The notes under the pieces: generated by a model | What the model was told of the DNA's origin: nothing | The model's input: only the letters and a program-made list of their open reading frames with translations | The model's database searches: none | In this document: piece by piece, positions 1 to 8,710 of the stretch | How the letters are laid out: every line of letters starts with the position of its first letter | Numbering within the stretch: the first letter of the stretch is position 1 | NCBI RefSeq assembly: GCF_029892095.1 | Contig: NZ_JARZAE010000004.1 | Span: forward strand, 8,060,001 to 8,124,000 | Direction of reading: 5' to 3' | From: Kitasatospora sp. MAP12-44 | GTDB taxonomy: Bacteria; Actinomycetota; Actinomycetes; Streptomycetales; Streptomycetaceae | DNA length: 64,000 bases | Made by a program: the position numbers and the translations under genes

Positions 1-13
1 AAGGGAACCTCCC

Positions 14-247
14 ATGCGTCATCTGCTTCGACTCCCCACTCTGGCACTGGCGTTGATCCTGCTCACCGGTGCCGCGGCGCTGCTGGCCCCGGCTGCGCCC
101 GCAGCCGCCGCTGCTGCCGCCGCGCGTCCGCGCCCCGGGCCGATCGCCAACCACTGTGCGACGTTCGTCAGCCACCAGCTCGACGCGCGGCTGCACTCCG
201 CGGTGCTGGGCAAGGCCTGCACGGGCGTCACCCGCGTCGGCGGTTGA
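14..247 (+). CDS. Small secreted protein, unknown function
   Basis: A 77-residue protein begins with a Met-Arg-His stretch, then a hydrophobic run (about residues 6-25) and an alanine tract, which together look like a Sec signal peptide cleaved in the Ala-rich region near residue 35. The mature part would be only about 40 residues, with two cysteines (HCATF and KACTG) that could form one disulfide. A possible ribosome site (AAGGGAA) lies just before the ATG. I do not recognise a family. Upstream context is cut by the window edge. The long Ala tract is common in high-GC spurious frames, so this remains a moderate call. Confidence 0.5.
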   Translation: MRHLLRLPTLALALILLTGAAALLAPAAPAAAAAAAARPRPGPIANHCATFVSHQLDARLHSAVLGKACTGVTRVGG

Positions 248-285
248 CACGCCGGCGGTTGGCACCCGTGCGGTCTGCGCCCGGC

Positions 286-2244
286 TCAACTCCCCTCAGG
301 TAGTAGCCCCTTGATCAGCTCCATCACCGAACTGTCCGTCAGGGTGGTGACATCGCCGAGCTCGCGGTGCTCCGCGATGTCCTTGAGCAGGCGCCGCATG
401 ATCTTGCCCGAGCGGGTCTTCGGCAGCTCGGGCACGATCAGGATCTGCCGCGGCCGGGCGATCGGGCCGATCACGTGGGTGACGTGGGCGCGCAGGGCCG
501 CCACCGTCTCCTCGGGGGAGTCCGCGGCCTCGGCACCGGCGGTCCGCAGGATCACGAATGCGACGATGCCCTGCCCGGTGGTGGGATCGGAGGCGCCCAC
601 CACGGCTGCCTCGGCCACGCTCGGGTGGGAGACCAGCGCGGACTCCACCTCGGTGGTGGAGATCCGGTGCCCGGACACGTTCATCACATCGTCGACGCGG
701 CCGAGCAGCCAGATGTCGCCGTCCTCGTCCTTCTTGGCACCGTCCCCGGCGAAGTAGACGCCCGGGAAGCGTGACCAGTAGGTGTCGCGGTAGCGCTGCT
801 CGTCGCCCCAGATGGTCCGCAGCATCGCCGGCCATGGTTCGGTGAGCACCAGGTAGCCGCCGGAGCCGGCCGGTACCGGGCGGCCCTCGTCGTCCACCAC
901 CTCGGCGCTGACGCCGGGCAGCGGCCCGAGCGCCGAGCCCGGTTTGCAGGTGCTCAGGGCGGGCAGCGGGCTGAGCATCTGGGCGCCGGTCTCGGTCTGC
1001 CACCAGGTGTCCACCACCGGGCAGCGGTCGCCGCCGATGGTGTGCCGGTACCAGACCCAGGCCTCGGGATTGATCGGCTCGCCGACCGAGCCGAGGATCC
1101 GCAGGCTGGAGAGGTCGAAGCGGGCGGGGAACTGCTCGCCCCACTTCATGAAGGTGCGGATCGCGGTCGGCGCGCAGTACAGCACGGTGACGCCGTAGCG
1201 CTCGACGATCTCCCACCAGCGGCCCTGGTGCGGGGTGTCGGGCGTGCCCTCGTACATCACCGAGGTGGTCCCGTTCGCCAGCGGACCGTACACGATGTAC
1301 GAGTGGCCGGTGACCCAGCCGATGTCGGCGGCCGTCCAGAACACGTCCCGGTCGGGCTTGATGTCGAAGACCGCCCAGTGCGACCAGGCCACCTGGGTCA
1401 GATAGCCGCCGGTGGTGTGCAGGATGCCCTTGGGCCGGGCGGTGGTGCCCGAGGTGTACATGATGTACAGCGGGTGCTCGGCGTCGAACGCGCGCGGCAC
1501 GTGCTCGGTGGACTGACGCCCCACCAGCTCGTGCCACCACACGTCCCGGCCCTCGGTGAACGGGACGGCGCTGCCGGTGCGCCGCACCACCAGCACGGTG
1601 CGCACGTCCGGGCACTGCGCCACCGCCTCGTCCACCGCCGGCTTCAGCGGGGCCGCGGCGCCCTTGCGGAAGCCGCCGTCGGCCGTGATCACGACCCGGG
1701 CGTCGCAGTCGAGGATCCGGTCGCGCAGTGCCTCGGCCGAGAATCCGCCGAAGACCACCGTGTGCGGGGCGCCCAGGCGGGCGCAGGCGAGCATCGCGAC
1801 GGCGGTCTCCGGGATCATCGGCATGTACAGCGCGACCCGGTCGCCGGCCTCCACGCCGAGCTCCTCCAGCGCGTTGGCGGCCCGGCAGACCTCGTCCTTC
1901 AGCTCCGCGTACGTCAGCGAGCGCCGGTCGCCGGGCTCGCCCTCCCAGTGGAAGGCGACCCGGTCGCCGTGCCCGGCCGCCACGTGCCGGTCCACGCAGT
2001 TGTACGCCACGTTCAGCCGCCCGCCCACGAACCAGCGGGCGAACGGCGCCGCACTCCAGTCCAGCACCTGCGTCCAGGGCTGCTCCCAGCTCAGCCGCCC
2101 GGCCTGCTGCTCCCAGAAGGCCAGCCGGTCCGCCGCGGCCGCCCGGACGGTCTCCGCGGTGGCGTTCGCCGTCGCCGCCATCCCGGGCGGCGGCGGAAAG
2201 CGCCGGCTCTCGTGCAGCAGGTTGGACAAGGTCTGCTCACTCAT
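286..2244 (-). CDS. acsA: Acetyl-CoA synthetase
   Basis: A 652-residue AMP-forming acetate:CoA ligase that activates acetate to acetyl-adenylate and then acetyl-CoA in the cytoplasm. Full family length (about 650). Visible landmarks are the N-terminal ACAS segment with FARWFVGG and LNVAYNCVDRH, the P-loop-like YTSGTTARPKG, the WWQTETG adenylation motif, YFAGDGA and LGRVDDVMNVSGHR in the hinge, and the C-terminal PKTRSGKIMRR, whose Lys is the usual site of inhibitory acetylation. The ATG has a strong GGAGGAGG ribosome site. The acetate-permease gene lies just upstream on the same strand, so the two probably act together in acetate scavenging. Confidence 0.96.
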   Translation of the reverse strand: MSEQTLSNLLHESRRFPPPPGMAATANATAETVRAAAADRLAFWEQQAGRLSWEQPWTQVLDWSAAPFARWFVGGRLNVAYNCVDRHVAAGHGDRVAFHWEGEPGDRRSLTYAELKDEVCRAANALEELGVEAGDRVALYMPMIPETAVAMLACARLGAPHTVVFGGFSAEALRDRILDCDARVVITADGGFRKGAAAPLKPAVDEAVAQCPDVRTVLVVRRTGSAVPFTEGRDVWWHELVGRQSTEHVPRAFDAEHPLYIMYTSGTTARPKGILHTTGGYLTQVAWSHWAVFDIKPDRDVFWTAADIGWVTGHSYIVYGPLANGTTSVMYEGTPDTPHQGRWWEIVERYGVTVLYCAPTAIRTFMKWGEQFPARFDLSSLRILGSVGEPINPEAWVWYRHTIGGDRCPVVDTWWQTETGAQMLSPLPALSTCKPGSALGPLPGVSAEVVDDEGRPVPAGSGGYLVLTEPWPAMLRTIWGDEQRYRDTYWSRFPGVYFAGDGAKKDEDGDIWLLGRVDDVMNVSGHRISTTEVESALVSHPSVAEAAVVGASDPTTGQGIVAFVILRTAGAEAADSPEETVAALRAHVTHVIGPIARPRQILIVPELPKTRSGKIMRRLLKDIAEHRELGDVTTLTDSSVMELIKGLLPEGS

Positions 2245-2260
2245 GCCAAGTCCTCCTCCA

Positions 2261-2293
2261 TGGGGTGTCCGTGGGGTGTCCGTGGGGTGTCCG
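2261..2293. repeat. Three 11-bp tandem repeats upstream of acsA
   Basis: The unit TGGGGTGTCCG occurs three times head to tail with no mismatch between the permease stop and the acsA ribosome site. It may be slippage-prone leader DNA; no regulatory role can be shown from sequence alone. Confidence 0.85.
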
Positions 2294-2305
2294 GCCCGGT
2301 TCGGG

Positions 2306-2950
2306 TCAGCGCGGGGTCAGCGGTCCGGTGGGCAGCACCTTTCTCTTCCAGGTTCCGTTGGTGACGATCGCCAACGAGGCGTACCAGGCGACCACCGCCG
2401 TCACCAGCCCGGCCCACCCGCCGACCTTGGTCATATTGGTCGACTGCGCGAAGGAGCCGATGGTGAGGAAGAGGAAGGTGAGGGTCAGCACCACGAAGAC
2501 GCTCAGCACCGAGACGCTGGTCCGCAGCGCCGCCAGCGTCATATAGGCGGTGAAGACGGTCCAGGCGAGCAGGTAGACCCCGGTGGCCTGGTACGCGTGG
2601 GCTGCGCCCAGCCTGGGCGCGACCACTCCGACGTAGGCCGCGAAGGAGAGCCAGAACGCTCCGAAGGAGGAGAAGGCGGTGGCGGCGAAGGTGTTGCCGC
2701 GGCGGAACTCCCACATACCGGCGAGCAGCTGCACGAGGCCGCCGTAGAACAGGGCCAACGGAAGCACGACGCGCTCGACGGAGACGTTGATCAACCCGGC
2801 GTTGAAGCAGCTCAGCACGAAGGTGGTCATCGCGAAGGCCGCCAGGCCCAGGGCACCCGGGTCGGCGGTGGCCGGCGACGCCGCCGCGGCCGGCCGGGTC
2901 GGGGTGAGTCTGGAGGGAGGCTGCGATTCCGGTTGTTCGAGGTCGGCCAT
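2306..2950 (-). CDS. Acetate permease, GPR1/FUN34/YaaH (SatP) family
   Basis: A 214-residue integral membrane protein with about six hydrophobic helices following a 35-residue Ala/Pro-rich cytoplasmic N-terminus. The start of the membrane part, PGALGLAAFAMTTFVLSCFN, and the later FYGGLVQLLAGMWEFRRGN segment are characteristic of the acetate uptake transporter family. It is expected to take up acetate or succinate with protons. A ribosome site AAAGGA precedes the ATG by a good distance. It is the first gene of a likely two-gene unit with acetyl-CoA synthetase. Confidence 0.93.
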   Translation of the reverse strand: MADLEQPESQPPSRLTPTRPAAAASPATADPGALGLAAFAMTTFVLSCFNAGLINVSVERVVLPLALFYGGLVQLLAGMWEFRRGNTFAATAFSSFGAFWLSFAAYVGVVAPRLGAAHAYQATGVYLLAWTVFTAYMTLAALRTSVSVLSVFVVLTLTFLFLTIGSFAQSTNMTKVGGWAGLVTAVVAWYASLAIVTNGTWKRKVLPTGPLTPR

Positions 2951-3372
2951 GACAGGTCCTTTCGGTGAAGGCCGACACCGCGAGAGTCGCCTGCCCGGCC
3001 TCGGCGGCGATACACCTGATCTTCCGGTCTCCGTGTGCTGTGCCTCGGGACCTCGTTCGAGGGATCGGAAGCGATGGCTGTTGACGCGGTATCAAGGATT
3101 CGTCAGAGCGGTCCGAGGCGCCTTGCGGCCGCGATCCGGGTGGACTTGGATGGACCGTATGAACCGCTCCGAGCGCCACCACGACCGCCCCCCGCATCCG
3201 CGGGCGCTGGGCGTTGTCGCGGTCCTCGCCGCCGCCCGGTTCTCCCGGTAGCACCTCCCACAGGTCACTACCGCAGGTCACTCCCGCACGTCACTCCCGC
3301 ATTCCCGGTCCCCCCGGTGCGCGCACGTCCGCGCCCCGGCACACCGGGGTGCCTGGCAACCCTGGATACGTC
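2951..3372. other. Intergenic region with divergent starts
   Basis: This 422-bp gap separates the acetate permease (leftward) from the SDR gene (rightward) and must hold both promoters. The only conspicuous structure is the 13-bp repeat array at its right side. Several frames are open here but none has coding character I can support. Confidence 0.6.
3261..3299. repeat. Three 13-bp direct repeats upstream of SDR gene
   Basis: CAGGTCACTACCG, CAGGTCACTCCCG and CACGTCACTCCCG lie in direct tandem about 75 bp before the SDR start. The repeated GGTCACTCCCG core could be a regulator half-site; the 13-bp periodicity is also consistent with simple slippage duplication. Confidence 0.75.
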
Positions 3373-4188
3373 ATGTCCGCAGTTCTGCCGTCCCCCGTCG
3401 CCCTGGTCACCGGTGCCTCTTCCGGCATCGGCTGGGAGACCGCCCGGTTGCTCGCCGAAGGCGGCGCCACCGTCATCGTGCACGCCCGGACCGGCTCCGA
3501 GGGCGAGGAAGCCGTCGACCGGCTGGTCGCCGCCGGCGCCTCCCGCGACCAACTCCGGATGATCGCCGCCGACTTCACCGACTTCGCCGAGGTCGCGGTG
3601 CTGGCGGGCACCGTCACCGCGGCGTTCCCGACCCTGGACCTGCTGGTCAACAACGCCGCGATCATGGCACCGGAGCGCTGCACGCTCACCAAGGACGGCA
3701 ACGAGGTCTCGCTCCAGGTCAACTTCCTGGCCGCGCACCTGCTCGCCAAGCTGCTGCGGGCCCCGCTCTCGGCCGCCGGCGCGGCCCGGATCATCAACGT
3801 CTCCTCCGCCCTGCACCGCACCGCCGCGATGAACTGGAACGACCCGCACCGGGTCAAGAAGTACTCCCGGGTAGCCGCCTATGCGCAGTCGCAGCTGGCA
3901 CTCACCATGGCCACCCGCGACATGGCCCCGGCCGACAGCGGCATCACCGCCGTCAGCGTCAACCCGGGCCTGTGCGACACCGCGCTGCTGCCGCTGTACG
4001 GACGCGTGGGCGCGCCGGCCGCCGAGGGCGCGGCCGCCGTCGTGCGGCTCTGCGACCCCGGCTTCCGGCTGACCAACGGCGAGTACTACGACGGCGGCGA
4101 CATCGCCCCGAGTGCCCAGCCGGTCCACGAGGAGCGCTCGCTGCGCCGACTGGCCAAGCTCGCCGACCAGTTGGTCACCCAGGGCTGA
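3373..4188 (+). CDS. Short-chain dehydrogenase/reductase-like protein, catalytic Lys replaced
   Basis: A 271-residue Rossmann-fold protein. The cofactor motif TGASSGIG (about residues 13-20), the NNAAIMA segment, and the catalytic Ser in INVSSALH are all present. The expected YxxxK is YAQSQ, so the catalytic Tyr remains but the Lys is Gln. Redox activity is therefore in doubt, although the protein may still bind a nucleotide. The start was taken at MSAVLPSP because the upstream in-frame sequence is Ser/Pro-rich and falls in the repeat region. The gene is not in an obvious operon. Family identification is firm, function unknown. Confidence 0.85.
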   Translation: MSAVLPSPVALVTGASSGIGWETARLLAEGGATVIVHARTGSEGEEAVDRLVAAGASRDQLRMIAADFTDFAEVAVLAGTVTAAFPTLDLLVNNAAIMAPERCTLTKDGNEVSLQVNFLAAHLLAKLLRAPLSAAGAARIINVSSALHRTAAMNWNDPHRVKKYSRVAAYAQSQLALTMATRDMAPADSGITAVSVNPGLCDTALLPLYGRVGAPAAEGAAAVVRLCDPGFRLTNGEYYDGGDIAPSAQPVHEERSLRRLAKLADQLVTQG

Positions 4189-4206
4189 GCAACCGTCCCG
4201 CAGCCG

Positions 4207-4671
4207 CTACTGCGCCGGGGCTTCGGCGCTCCACCGGACGAGCGGCGGTCGGATGCTCGCGCAGAGCGGGTGCCCCTTGCCGTCGGTGAGGCCGAGTGCG
4301 GCGACCAGCACGCCGGTGCGCAGCGCGGCTGTCAGGACAGCGGGGTCGATGGCGTTCAGCAGCAGTTTGGCGCGCCGGAACATCCTGAAGCCGCCGTCGG
4401 CGTCGACCGTGCCCCACGAGAGATAGATGAACCGCCCGCCCGGGCGCCCCTGGACGTACGGGCCCCGCAGGTCGACCCCGGACGGGCTGGGCAGCACGGT
4501 GCAGTCCAGCGTCCAGCTCGCTGACGCGGCGTCACCGGGCTGCAGGCCCAGCAGCTCTGCGGGCTTCTCACGGCGCTGGACCGCGACATGGATGTTGTCG
4601 TAGCCGGGGAAGTCCGGGCCGCCGGCGCAGCTGCGGCCCGGCAGGTCGGACGCCTCGATCCTGATCTGCAT
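4207..4671 (-). CDS. DUF5990 family protein
   Basis: A 154-residue cytoplasmic protein beginning MQIRIEASDLPGRSC, with the conserved-looking YDNIHVAVQRR, PGDAASASWTLDC, GPYVQGRPGGRFIYLSWG and FRRAKLLLNAID segments of a family found widely in actinobacteria and annotated only as DUF5990. The start was chosen at the ATG preceding this block because the upstream in-frame sequence is a shadow of the pirin gene. Function is unknown. It is convergent with the SDR gene and downstream of pirin on the same strand. Confidence 0.8.
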   Translation of the reverse strand: MQIRIEASDLPGRSCAGGPDFPGYDNIHVAVQRREKPAELLGLQPGDAASASWTLDCTVLPSPSGVDLRGPYVQGRPGGRFIYLSWGTVDADGGFRMFRRAKLLLNAIDPAVLTAALRTGVLVAALGLTDGKGHPLCASIRPPLVRWSAEAPAQ

Positions 4672-4736
4672 GCTGCCATCCTCTCCCGGACCGCTCCCGT
4701 CCGGTAGCCGTCCGGGAGGCTCAGGGCCGGTCGGAC

Positions 4737-5732
4737 TCAGGGCCGGTCGGGCGCGTCCCCCGGCGCCGCGTGCGGCAGCTGCACGGCGGGGATGACGCCG
4801 AGCCGGCCGGCCTGGTAGTCCTCGACCGCCTGCCGGAGTTCGGCCTCGGTGTTCATCACGAACGGACCGTAGTGCGCGACCGGTTCGCCGATCGGCCGCC
4901 CGCCGAGCACCAGCAGCTCCAGCTCCGGGGAGTGGCCGTCCTGCTGCGGAGCGGCGGCCGCGGTCAGCAGGTCGCCCGGTCCGAACAGGGCCAGCTGCCC
5001 GCTGCGGACGGGCCGTGCCTCGGCGCCCACCGTGCCCCGGCCCGCGAGCACGTAGACCAGCGCGTTGAAGTCCGTCCGCCACGGCAGGGTCAGTTCCGCT
5101 CCGGCGCTGACGGTGGCGTGGATCATCGTGATCGGGGTGAAGGTGGACCCCGGCCCGGTGTGGCCGGCGACCTCCCCGGCGATCAGGCGGATCAGCGCGC
5201 CGCCGTCCGCGGAGGCGAGCAGGACGGCCTCGCGGCCCTCGATGCTCTGGTAGCGCGGCGGGTTCCACTTGTTGGCACTGGGCAGGTTCACCCAGAGCTG
5301 GATGCCGTGGAAGAGGCCGCCGGAGACCACCAGGTGCTCCGGCGGCGCCTCGATGTGCAGGATCCCGCTGCCGGCGGTCATCCACTGGGTGTCGCCGTTG
5401 GTGATGACACCGCCGCCACCGTTGGAGTCGGCGTGCTCGAAGATGCCGTCGATCATGTAGGTGACGGTCTCGAAACCGCGGTGCGGGTGCCACGGGGTGC
5501 CTTTGGCCTCACCGGGCGCGTATTCGACCTCGCCCATCTGGTCCAGGTGGACGAAGGGGTCGAGGTCGCGCGTACTGACACCGGCGAAGGCCCGCCGGAC
5601 GGGGAAGCCCTCACCCTCGAAGCCGCTGGGCGCGGTGGTCACCGACCGGACCGGGCGCTGGGTCAGCGGGACGCCTTCGGGGAGGGCGATGCGGGGGAGG
5701 GCGAGGATGTTCTGGACGGTGACTGCGGGCAT
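4737..5732 (-). CDS. Pirin family protein
   Basis: A 331-residue bicupin of the pirin family. The N-terminal cupin carries the metal-binding pattern PWHPHRGFETVTY followed by EHADSNG and ILHIEAPPEH, which supply the usual three His and one Glu. Pirins bind iron and some have quercetinase activity; none of this can be assigned here. The length fits the longer bacterial pirins. A ribosome site AAGGAG precedes the ATG. Confidence 0.92.
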   Translation of the reverse strand: MPAVTVQNILALPRIALPEGVPLTQRPVRSVTTAPSGFEGEGFPVRRAFAGVSTRDLDPFVHLDQMGEVEYAPGEAKGTPWHPHRGFETVTYMIDGIFEHADSNGGGGVITNGDTQWMTAGSGILHIEAPPEHLVVSGGLFHGIQLWVNLPSANKWNPPRYQSIEGREAVLLASADGGALIRLIAGEVAGHTGPGSTFTPITMIHATVSAGAELTLPWRTDFNALVYVLAGRGTVGAEARPVRSGQLALFGPGDLLTAAAAPQQDGHSPELELLVLGGRPIGEPVAHYGPFVMNTEAELRQAVEDYQAGRLGVIPAVQLPHAAPGDAPDRP

Positions 5733-5826
5733 CGGACTCTCCTTAGGAAGCCGTTCCCGGGACTCTTCTCGATGGTACGGAAGAACAGATGTTGATCCTT
5801 CAATATTCCGATCTTCCGAACCAGCG

Positions 5827-6195
5827 CTACTCGTCCGCCCCGTCCGCCTCTACCGCTTCGTCTGCCGCGCCCGCCGGCTGGGAGCTCTTCAACTCGGCCT
5901 CCAGCTCGGCGACTCGGGCCTCCAACCGCTGGACGTCCGCGGCCGCCTCCCGGTACGCCTCCTTGTGGCGCTTGGCGACGGCCGACAGCGTGTCCACCCG
6001 GTCCGCGAAGGCGTCCCGCTCGGCAGCGAGCGGGTCCGCCACCTGGAAGGCCACCGCCCCCGCGATCCAGTCCGCCCACTCGTTGATGCGTTGGTGGCCG
6101 GCGGCTCCGTGCAGCGCGATGTCCTGGAGGCCGGCGAGCATCGCCGGGCGGATGGTGTCGGCGATGCGCTGCTGCAGGCCGGGCTGCTTGGTCAC
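5827..6195 (-). CDS. Small coiled-coil protein, phasin-like layout
   Basis: A 122-residue acidic protein. Residues 1-55 form helices containing RINEWADWIAGAVAFQVADP; residues 60-105 are a heptad-rich coiled coil (YREAAADVQRLEARVAELEAE) ending in an Ala/Glu/Asp-rich tail. The GTG start (VTKQPGLQQ) is supported by an AGGAG ribosome site six bases upstream; no ATG fits. The layout resembles phasin-type or septation-associated helical proteins, but I cannot assign a family. The coding pattern (acidic, Lys present) is convincing. Confidence 0.65.
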   Translation of the reverse strand: MTKQPGLQQRIADTIRPAMLAGLQDIALHGAAGHQRINEWADWIAGAVAFQVADPLAAERDAFADRVDTLSAVAKRHKEAYREAAADVQRLEARVAELEAELKSSQPAGAADEAVEADGADE

Positions 6196-6328
6196 AGCTG
6201 CTCCTGGGTGACAAGGCGGATGGCTACGACGACCGCGCGGTCCGGGCGGTGTCGGGGTGACGATCTTCCCACGCGGCGGCGGCCGCCCTCCCGGCCCCCA
6301 GTGACCGGGCCAAACCGCCGGGTCACGG

Positions 6329-7042
6329 TCAGCCCCCGTAGACCTCCCGGCACAGGCTTCCCTGCCCTGAGCCCGCCGCCCACTGGCCGTAGCGTTCGGC
6401 GGCCCCGCACATCCCCGCCCCGGCGAGCTCCGGCGCCAGCGGCTGGTCCGCGCTCGGCGCCGACCCGCCGCCGGCCGTGTCCTGACTCCCGTTCCCCGGC
6501 GCCGACCCGCCGCCGTTGCTCCTGGGGCTCGGTGGGTCGGTGTGTCGCCGAGCTGCCGGTGACCTGGAGCCGCCGCGCCGCGCCGAGGTCGCCGCCTCCG
6601 AGGCCACCGCGCTCGCGTCCGGACCCGGTGACGGGCTGCCGCCCAGCGTCCTGAGGTGCTGGACCGCGCTGACCGAACCCGAAGCCGAAGCCGAACCCGA
6701 AGCCGACGGCGACGCGGACGCCGGTCCGCCCGGCGAGGGCGTGGCCCGCACCAACGTGGCCCCCTGCGGATCGGGCCCGCCCGGCCCGCAGGTCGACAGC
6801 AGCGCCGCCAGTGCCGCCACGCCCAGCACCGCGGGCACACCCCAGCGCTTCGCGCGCCGGCGCAGCGGGCTCACGATCGGCGCCGGATGGGTCAGCGTTC
6901 GCGGCAGCGGCGTGATCGGCATGGCGATGGGCCAGGGCGCCGGCGTCGGGCCGGTCGTCGGTCCGGTCGTCGGTCCGGGCATCGGTGGCCAGCCGGTGCC
7001 CGCGGCGCCGGCCGGGTCCCACGGCTCGTGAAGCTCGTCCAT
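6329..7042 (-). CDS. Single-pass membrane protein with Ser/Pro-rich extracellular region
   Basis: A 237-residue protein. Residues 1-50 are Pro/Gly/Thr-rich and cytoplasmic (a TGPTTGPT-like repeat), followed by an Arg-rich flank and one hydrophobic helix (GVPAVLGVAALAALLSTCG). A long Ser/Ala/Gly-rich, probably extracytoplasmic linker follows, and a conserved-looking tail (AGMCGAAERYGQWAAGSGQ) with two cysteines. A short Ser-Ala repeat (SASGSASASG) occurs in the linker. This layout is frequent in Streptomyces hypothetical proteins with a small C-terminal surface domain. The start was taken at MDELHEPWD. No function is assigned. Confidence 0.65.
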   Translation of the reverse strand: MDELHEPWDPAGAAGTGWPPMPGPTTGPTTGPTPAPWPIAMPITPLPRTLTHPAPIVSPLRRRAKRWGVPAVLGVAALAALLSTCGPGGPDPQGATLVRATPSPGGPASASPSASGSASASGSVSAVQHLRTLGGSPSPGPDASAVASEAATSARRGGSRSPAARRHTDPPSPRSNGGGSAPGNGSQDTAGGGSAPSADQPLAPELAGAGMCGAAERYGQWAAGSGQGSLCREVYGG

Positions 7043-7202
7043 GCCCCGTTCAACGAGCGTGCGGGCCACCGGGATGCGAGCCCACCAGGCCCCCCGGGGC
7101 GCGAACAGGCCTGCTCACGCCCCCCTTCACCCGCGCGCGCGGGACGGTGGGCGGCGGCCCCAGCGGATGCCGTACCCGGCCCTCCCGGACTAGCCTGAGC
7201 CA

Positions 7203-7709
7203 ATGAACATCGCCGACCTGCTGCTGGACGCGTTCGGCCGGGTCCAGGAGGTCGTCCACGAGGTGGTGGACGGCCTGACCGCCGATGAAGCGGCCACCCG
7301 GCTGGACAGCCGGGCCAACTCGATCGGCTGGCTGGTCTGGCACCTGACGCGGGTTCAGGACGACCATGTCGCCGAGGTCGCGGGCACCGAGCAGATCTGG
7401 ACGGCGCAGCGCTGGGCCGACCGGTTCCAGCTCCCCTTCCCGCCCGGCGCCACCGGCTACGGCCACACCAGCCGCCAGGTCGGCGCTTTCCGCGTCGACC
7501 CGCCGTCCCTGCTCACCGGCTACTACGACGCGGTCCACGCCCACACCGTCGACTACCTGAGCGGTCTCAACGGCACGGCCCTCAACCGCATCGTCGACGA
7601 GAGCTGGAGCCCGCCCGTAACCCTGGGCGTCCGCCTGGTCAGCGTCCTCACCGACGACCTGCAGCACGCCGGCCAGGCGGCCTACATCCGCGGCGCCCTG
7701 GGCCGCTAG
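7203..7709 (+). CDS. DinB-superfamily protein (DUF664/mycothiol transferase type)
   Basis: A 168-residue four-helix-bundle protein. WLVWHLTRVQDDH supplies the first His and the second region, DDLQHAGQAAYIRG, the late His of the usual three-His metal site; HTVDYL may give another. DinB-like proteins of actinobacteria include mycothiol-dependent transferases with a divalent metal. Substrate unknown. The gene begins a rightward pair with the next mycothiol-dependent isomerase-like gene, about 145 bp downstream. Confidence 0.85.
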   Translation: MNIADLLLDAFGRVQEVVHEVVDGLTADEAATRLDSRANSIGWLVWHLTRVQDDHVAEVAGTEQIWTAQRWADRFQLPFPPGATGYGHTSRQVGAFRVDPPSLLTGYYDAVHAHTVDYLSGLNGTALNRIVDESWSPPVTLGVRLVSVLTDDLQHAGQAAYIRGALGR

Positions 7710-7854
7710 CCCCGACGCGGAGGAGCGGAAAGGGTGGACGGGGCGGCTGCGCGCTTCTAGGATCTGGCGACGCTCCGGCTGGCCGGTGGGCTCCGAGCGT
7801 GGTCGGGTGGCGGGGGCTCCGCTGCCTGTGGGTGCTGGTGGCCGGAGGCGTGCG

Positions 7855-8694
7855 ATGGATCGGCAGGACCGTGAGGCGGCTCGTCGGGCACTGGCGGCCG
7901 TGGGGGGCAGGTTGGTCCGGCTGGTACGTGCCGCTGACCCGGACGCGCAGGTGGGCGACTCGGACTGGCGGGTGGCCGATGTCGTGGTGCACCTGGCGCA
8001 TGTCTTCCTCGGCTTCGGCGAGGCCGCGGGCGGCACCAGCGGGCAGTTCGCCCGCTATGTGTCGGACGAGCCGGACTTCCACACCCGGCTGGCCGGCGTG
8101 AACGGCACGCTGATAGCCGAGTTCGACGGCGCCGGGCGGTCGCTGTCGGAAGCGATCGAGATGGTCGAGTCCGGCATCGGAGCCTTCCTGGCCGCGACCG
8201 CCCGACTCGACCCCGCCGCTGCGCTGGAGACCCCTTGGTACGGGCTCGGCGTGACCCGCACACCGGACACGCTCACCGCGCTGGCGCTCGGCGAGGTGCT
8301 GGTGCACGGCCTGGACATCGCCCGCGCGACGGGGGAGCCGTGGCGGATCGAGCGCGCGGAGGCCGCCGTGGTCGCGGACGAGGTCTTCGTGCAGATGCTC
8401 CCGCTGATGCTCACCGACGCCGGGCGGCAGGCCGAGCTGTCGTACCGGATCCACTGGCGCGGCACGCGCTCGCCGGGCCTGGTGGTCCGGCTCAGCCGCG
8501 GTGCGGCGACCGTCGCGCGGGCCGGGCGGCGCGAGTCGGTGGACTGCCGGCTCTGGGCGGATCCGGCGGCCTTCCTGCTGGTCGGCTACGGCCGCTCCGG
8601 AACGTGGCGCGAGGTCGCGGCCGGCCGGATCCTCGCCTGGGGCCGCCGCCCGTGGATCGCCACCCGCCTGCCGGAGCTGTTCTGCCGCCCCTGA
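7855..8694 (+). CDS. Maleylpyruvate isomerase-type mycothiol-dependent protein
   Basis: A 279-residue protein. The N-terminal MDMPI/DinB-like domain contains WRVADVVVHLAHVF and later ALGEVLVHGLDIARA, giving the His/Glu/His metal ligands expected for the mycothiol-dependent maleylpyruvate isomerase superfamily. The C-terminal 100 residues match the smaller SCP2-like domain often fused to it. The ATG is preceded by GGAGG at six bases. Substrate unknown. The neighbouring DinB gene suggests both use mycothiol, the low-molecular thiol of actinobacteria. Confidence 0.82.
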   Translation: MDRQDREAARRALAAVGGRLVRLVRAADPDAQVGDSDWRVADVVVHLAHVFLGFGEAAGGTSGQFARYVSDEPDFHTRLAGVNGTLIAEFDGAGRSLSEAIEMVESGIGAFLAATARLDPAAALETPWYGLGVTRTPDTLTALALGEVLVHGLDIARATGEPWRIERAEAAVVADEVFVQMLPLMLTDAGRQAELSYRIHWRGTRSPGLVVRLSRGAATVARAGRRESVDCRLWADPAAFLLVGYGRSGTWREVAAGRILAWGRRPWIATRLPELFCRP

Positions 8695-8710
8695 GCGCCG
8701 GGTGGGTGAG

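Noticed and set aside
1042..2364. 440-residue plus-strand frame opposite acsA
   Set aside because: Gly/Arg/Ala/His-rich composition of an antisense shadow over a certain gene.
4207..5493. 428-residue minus-strand frame covering DUF5990 and much of the pirin gene
   Set aside because: Only the last 154 residues are protein-like; the rest is Arg/Gly-rich and out of frame with pirin.
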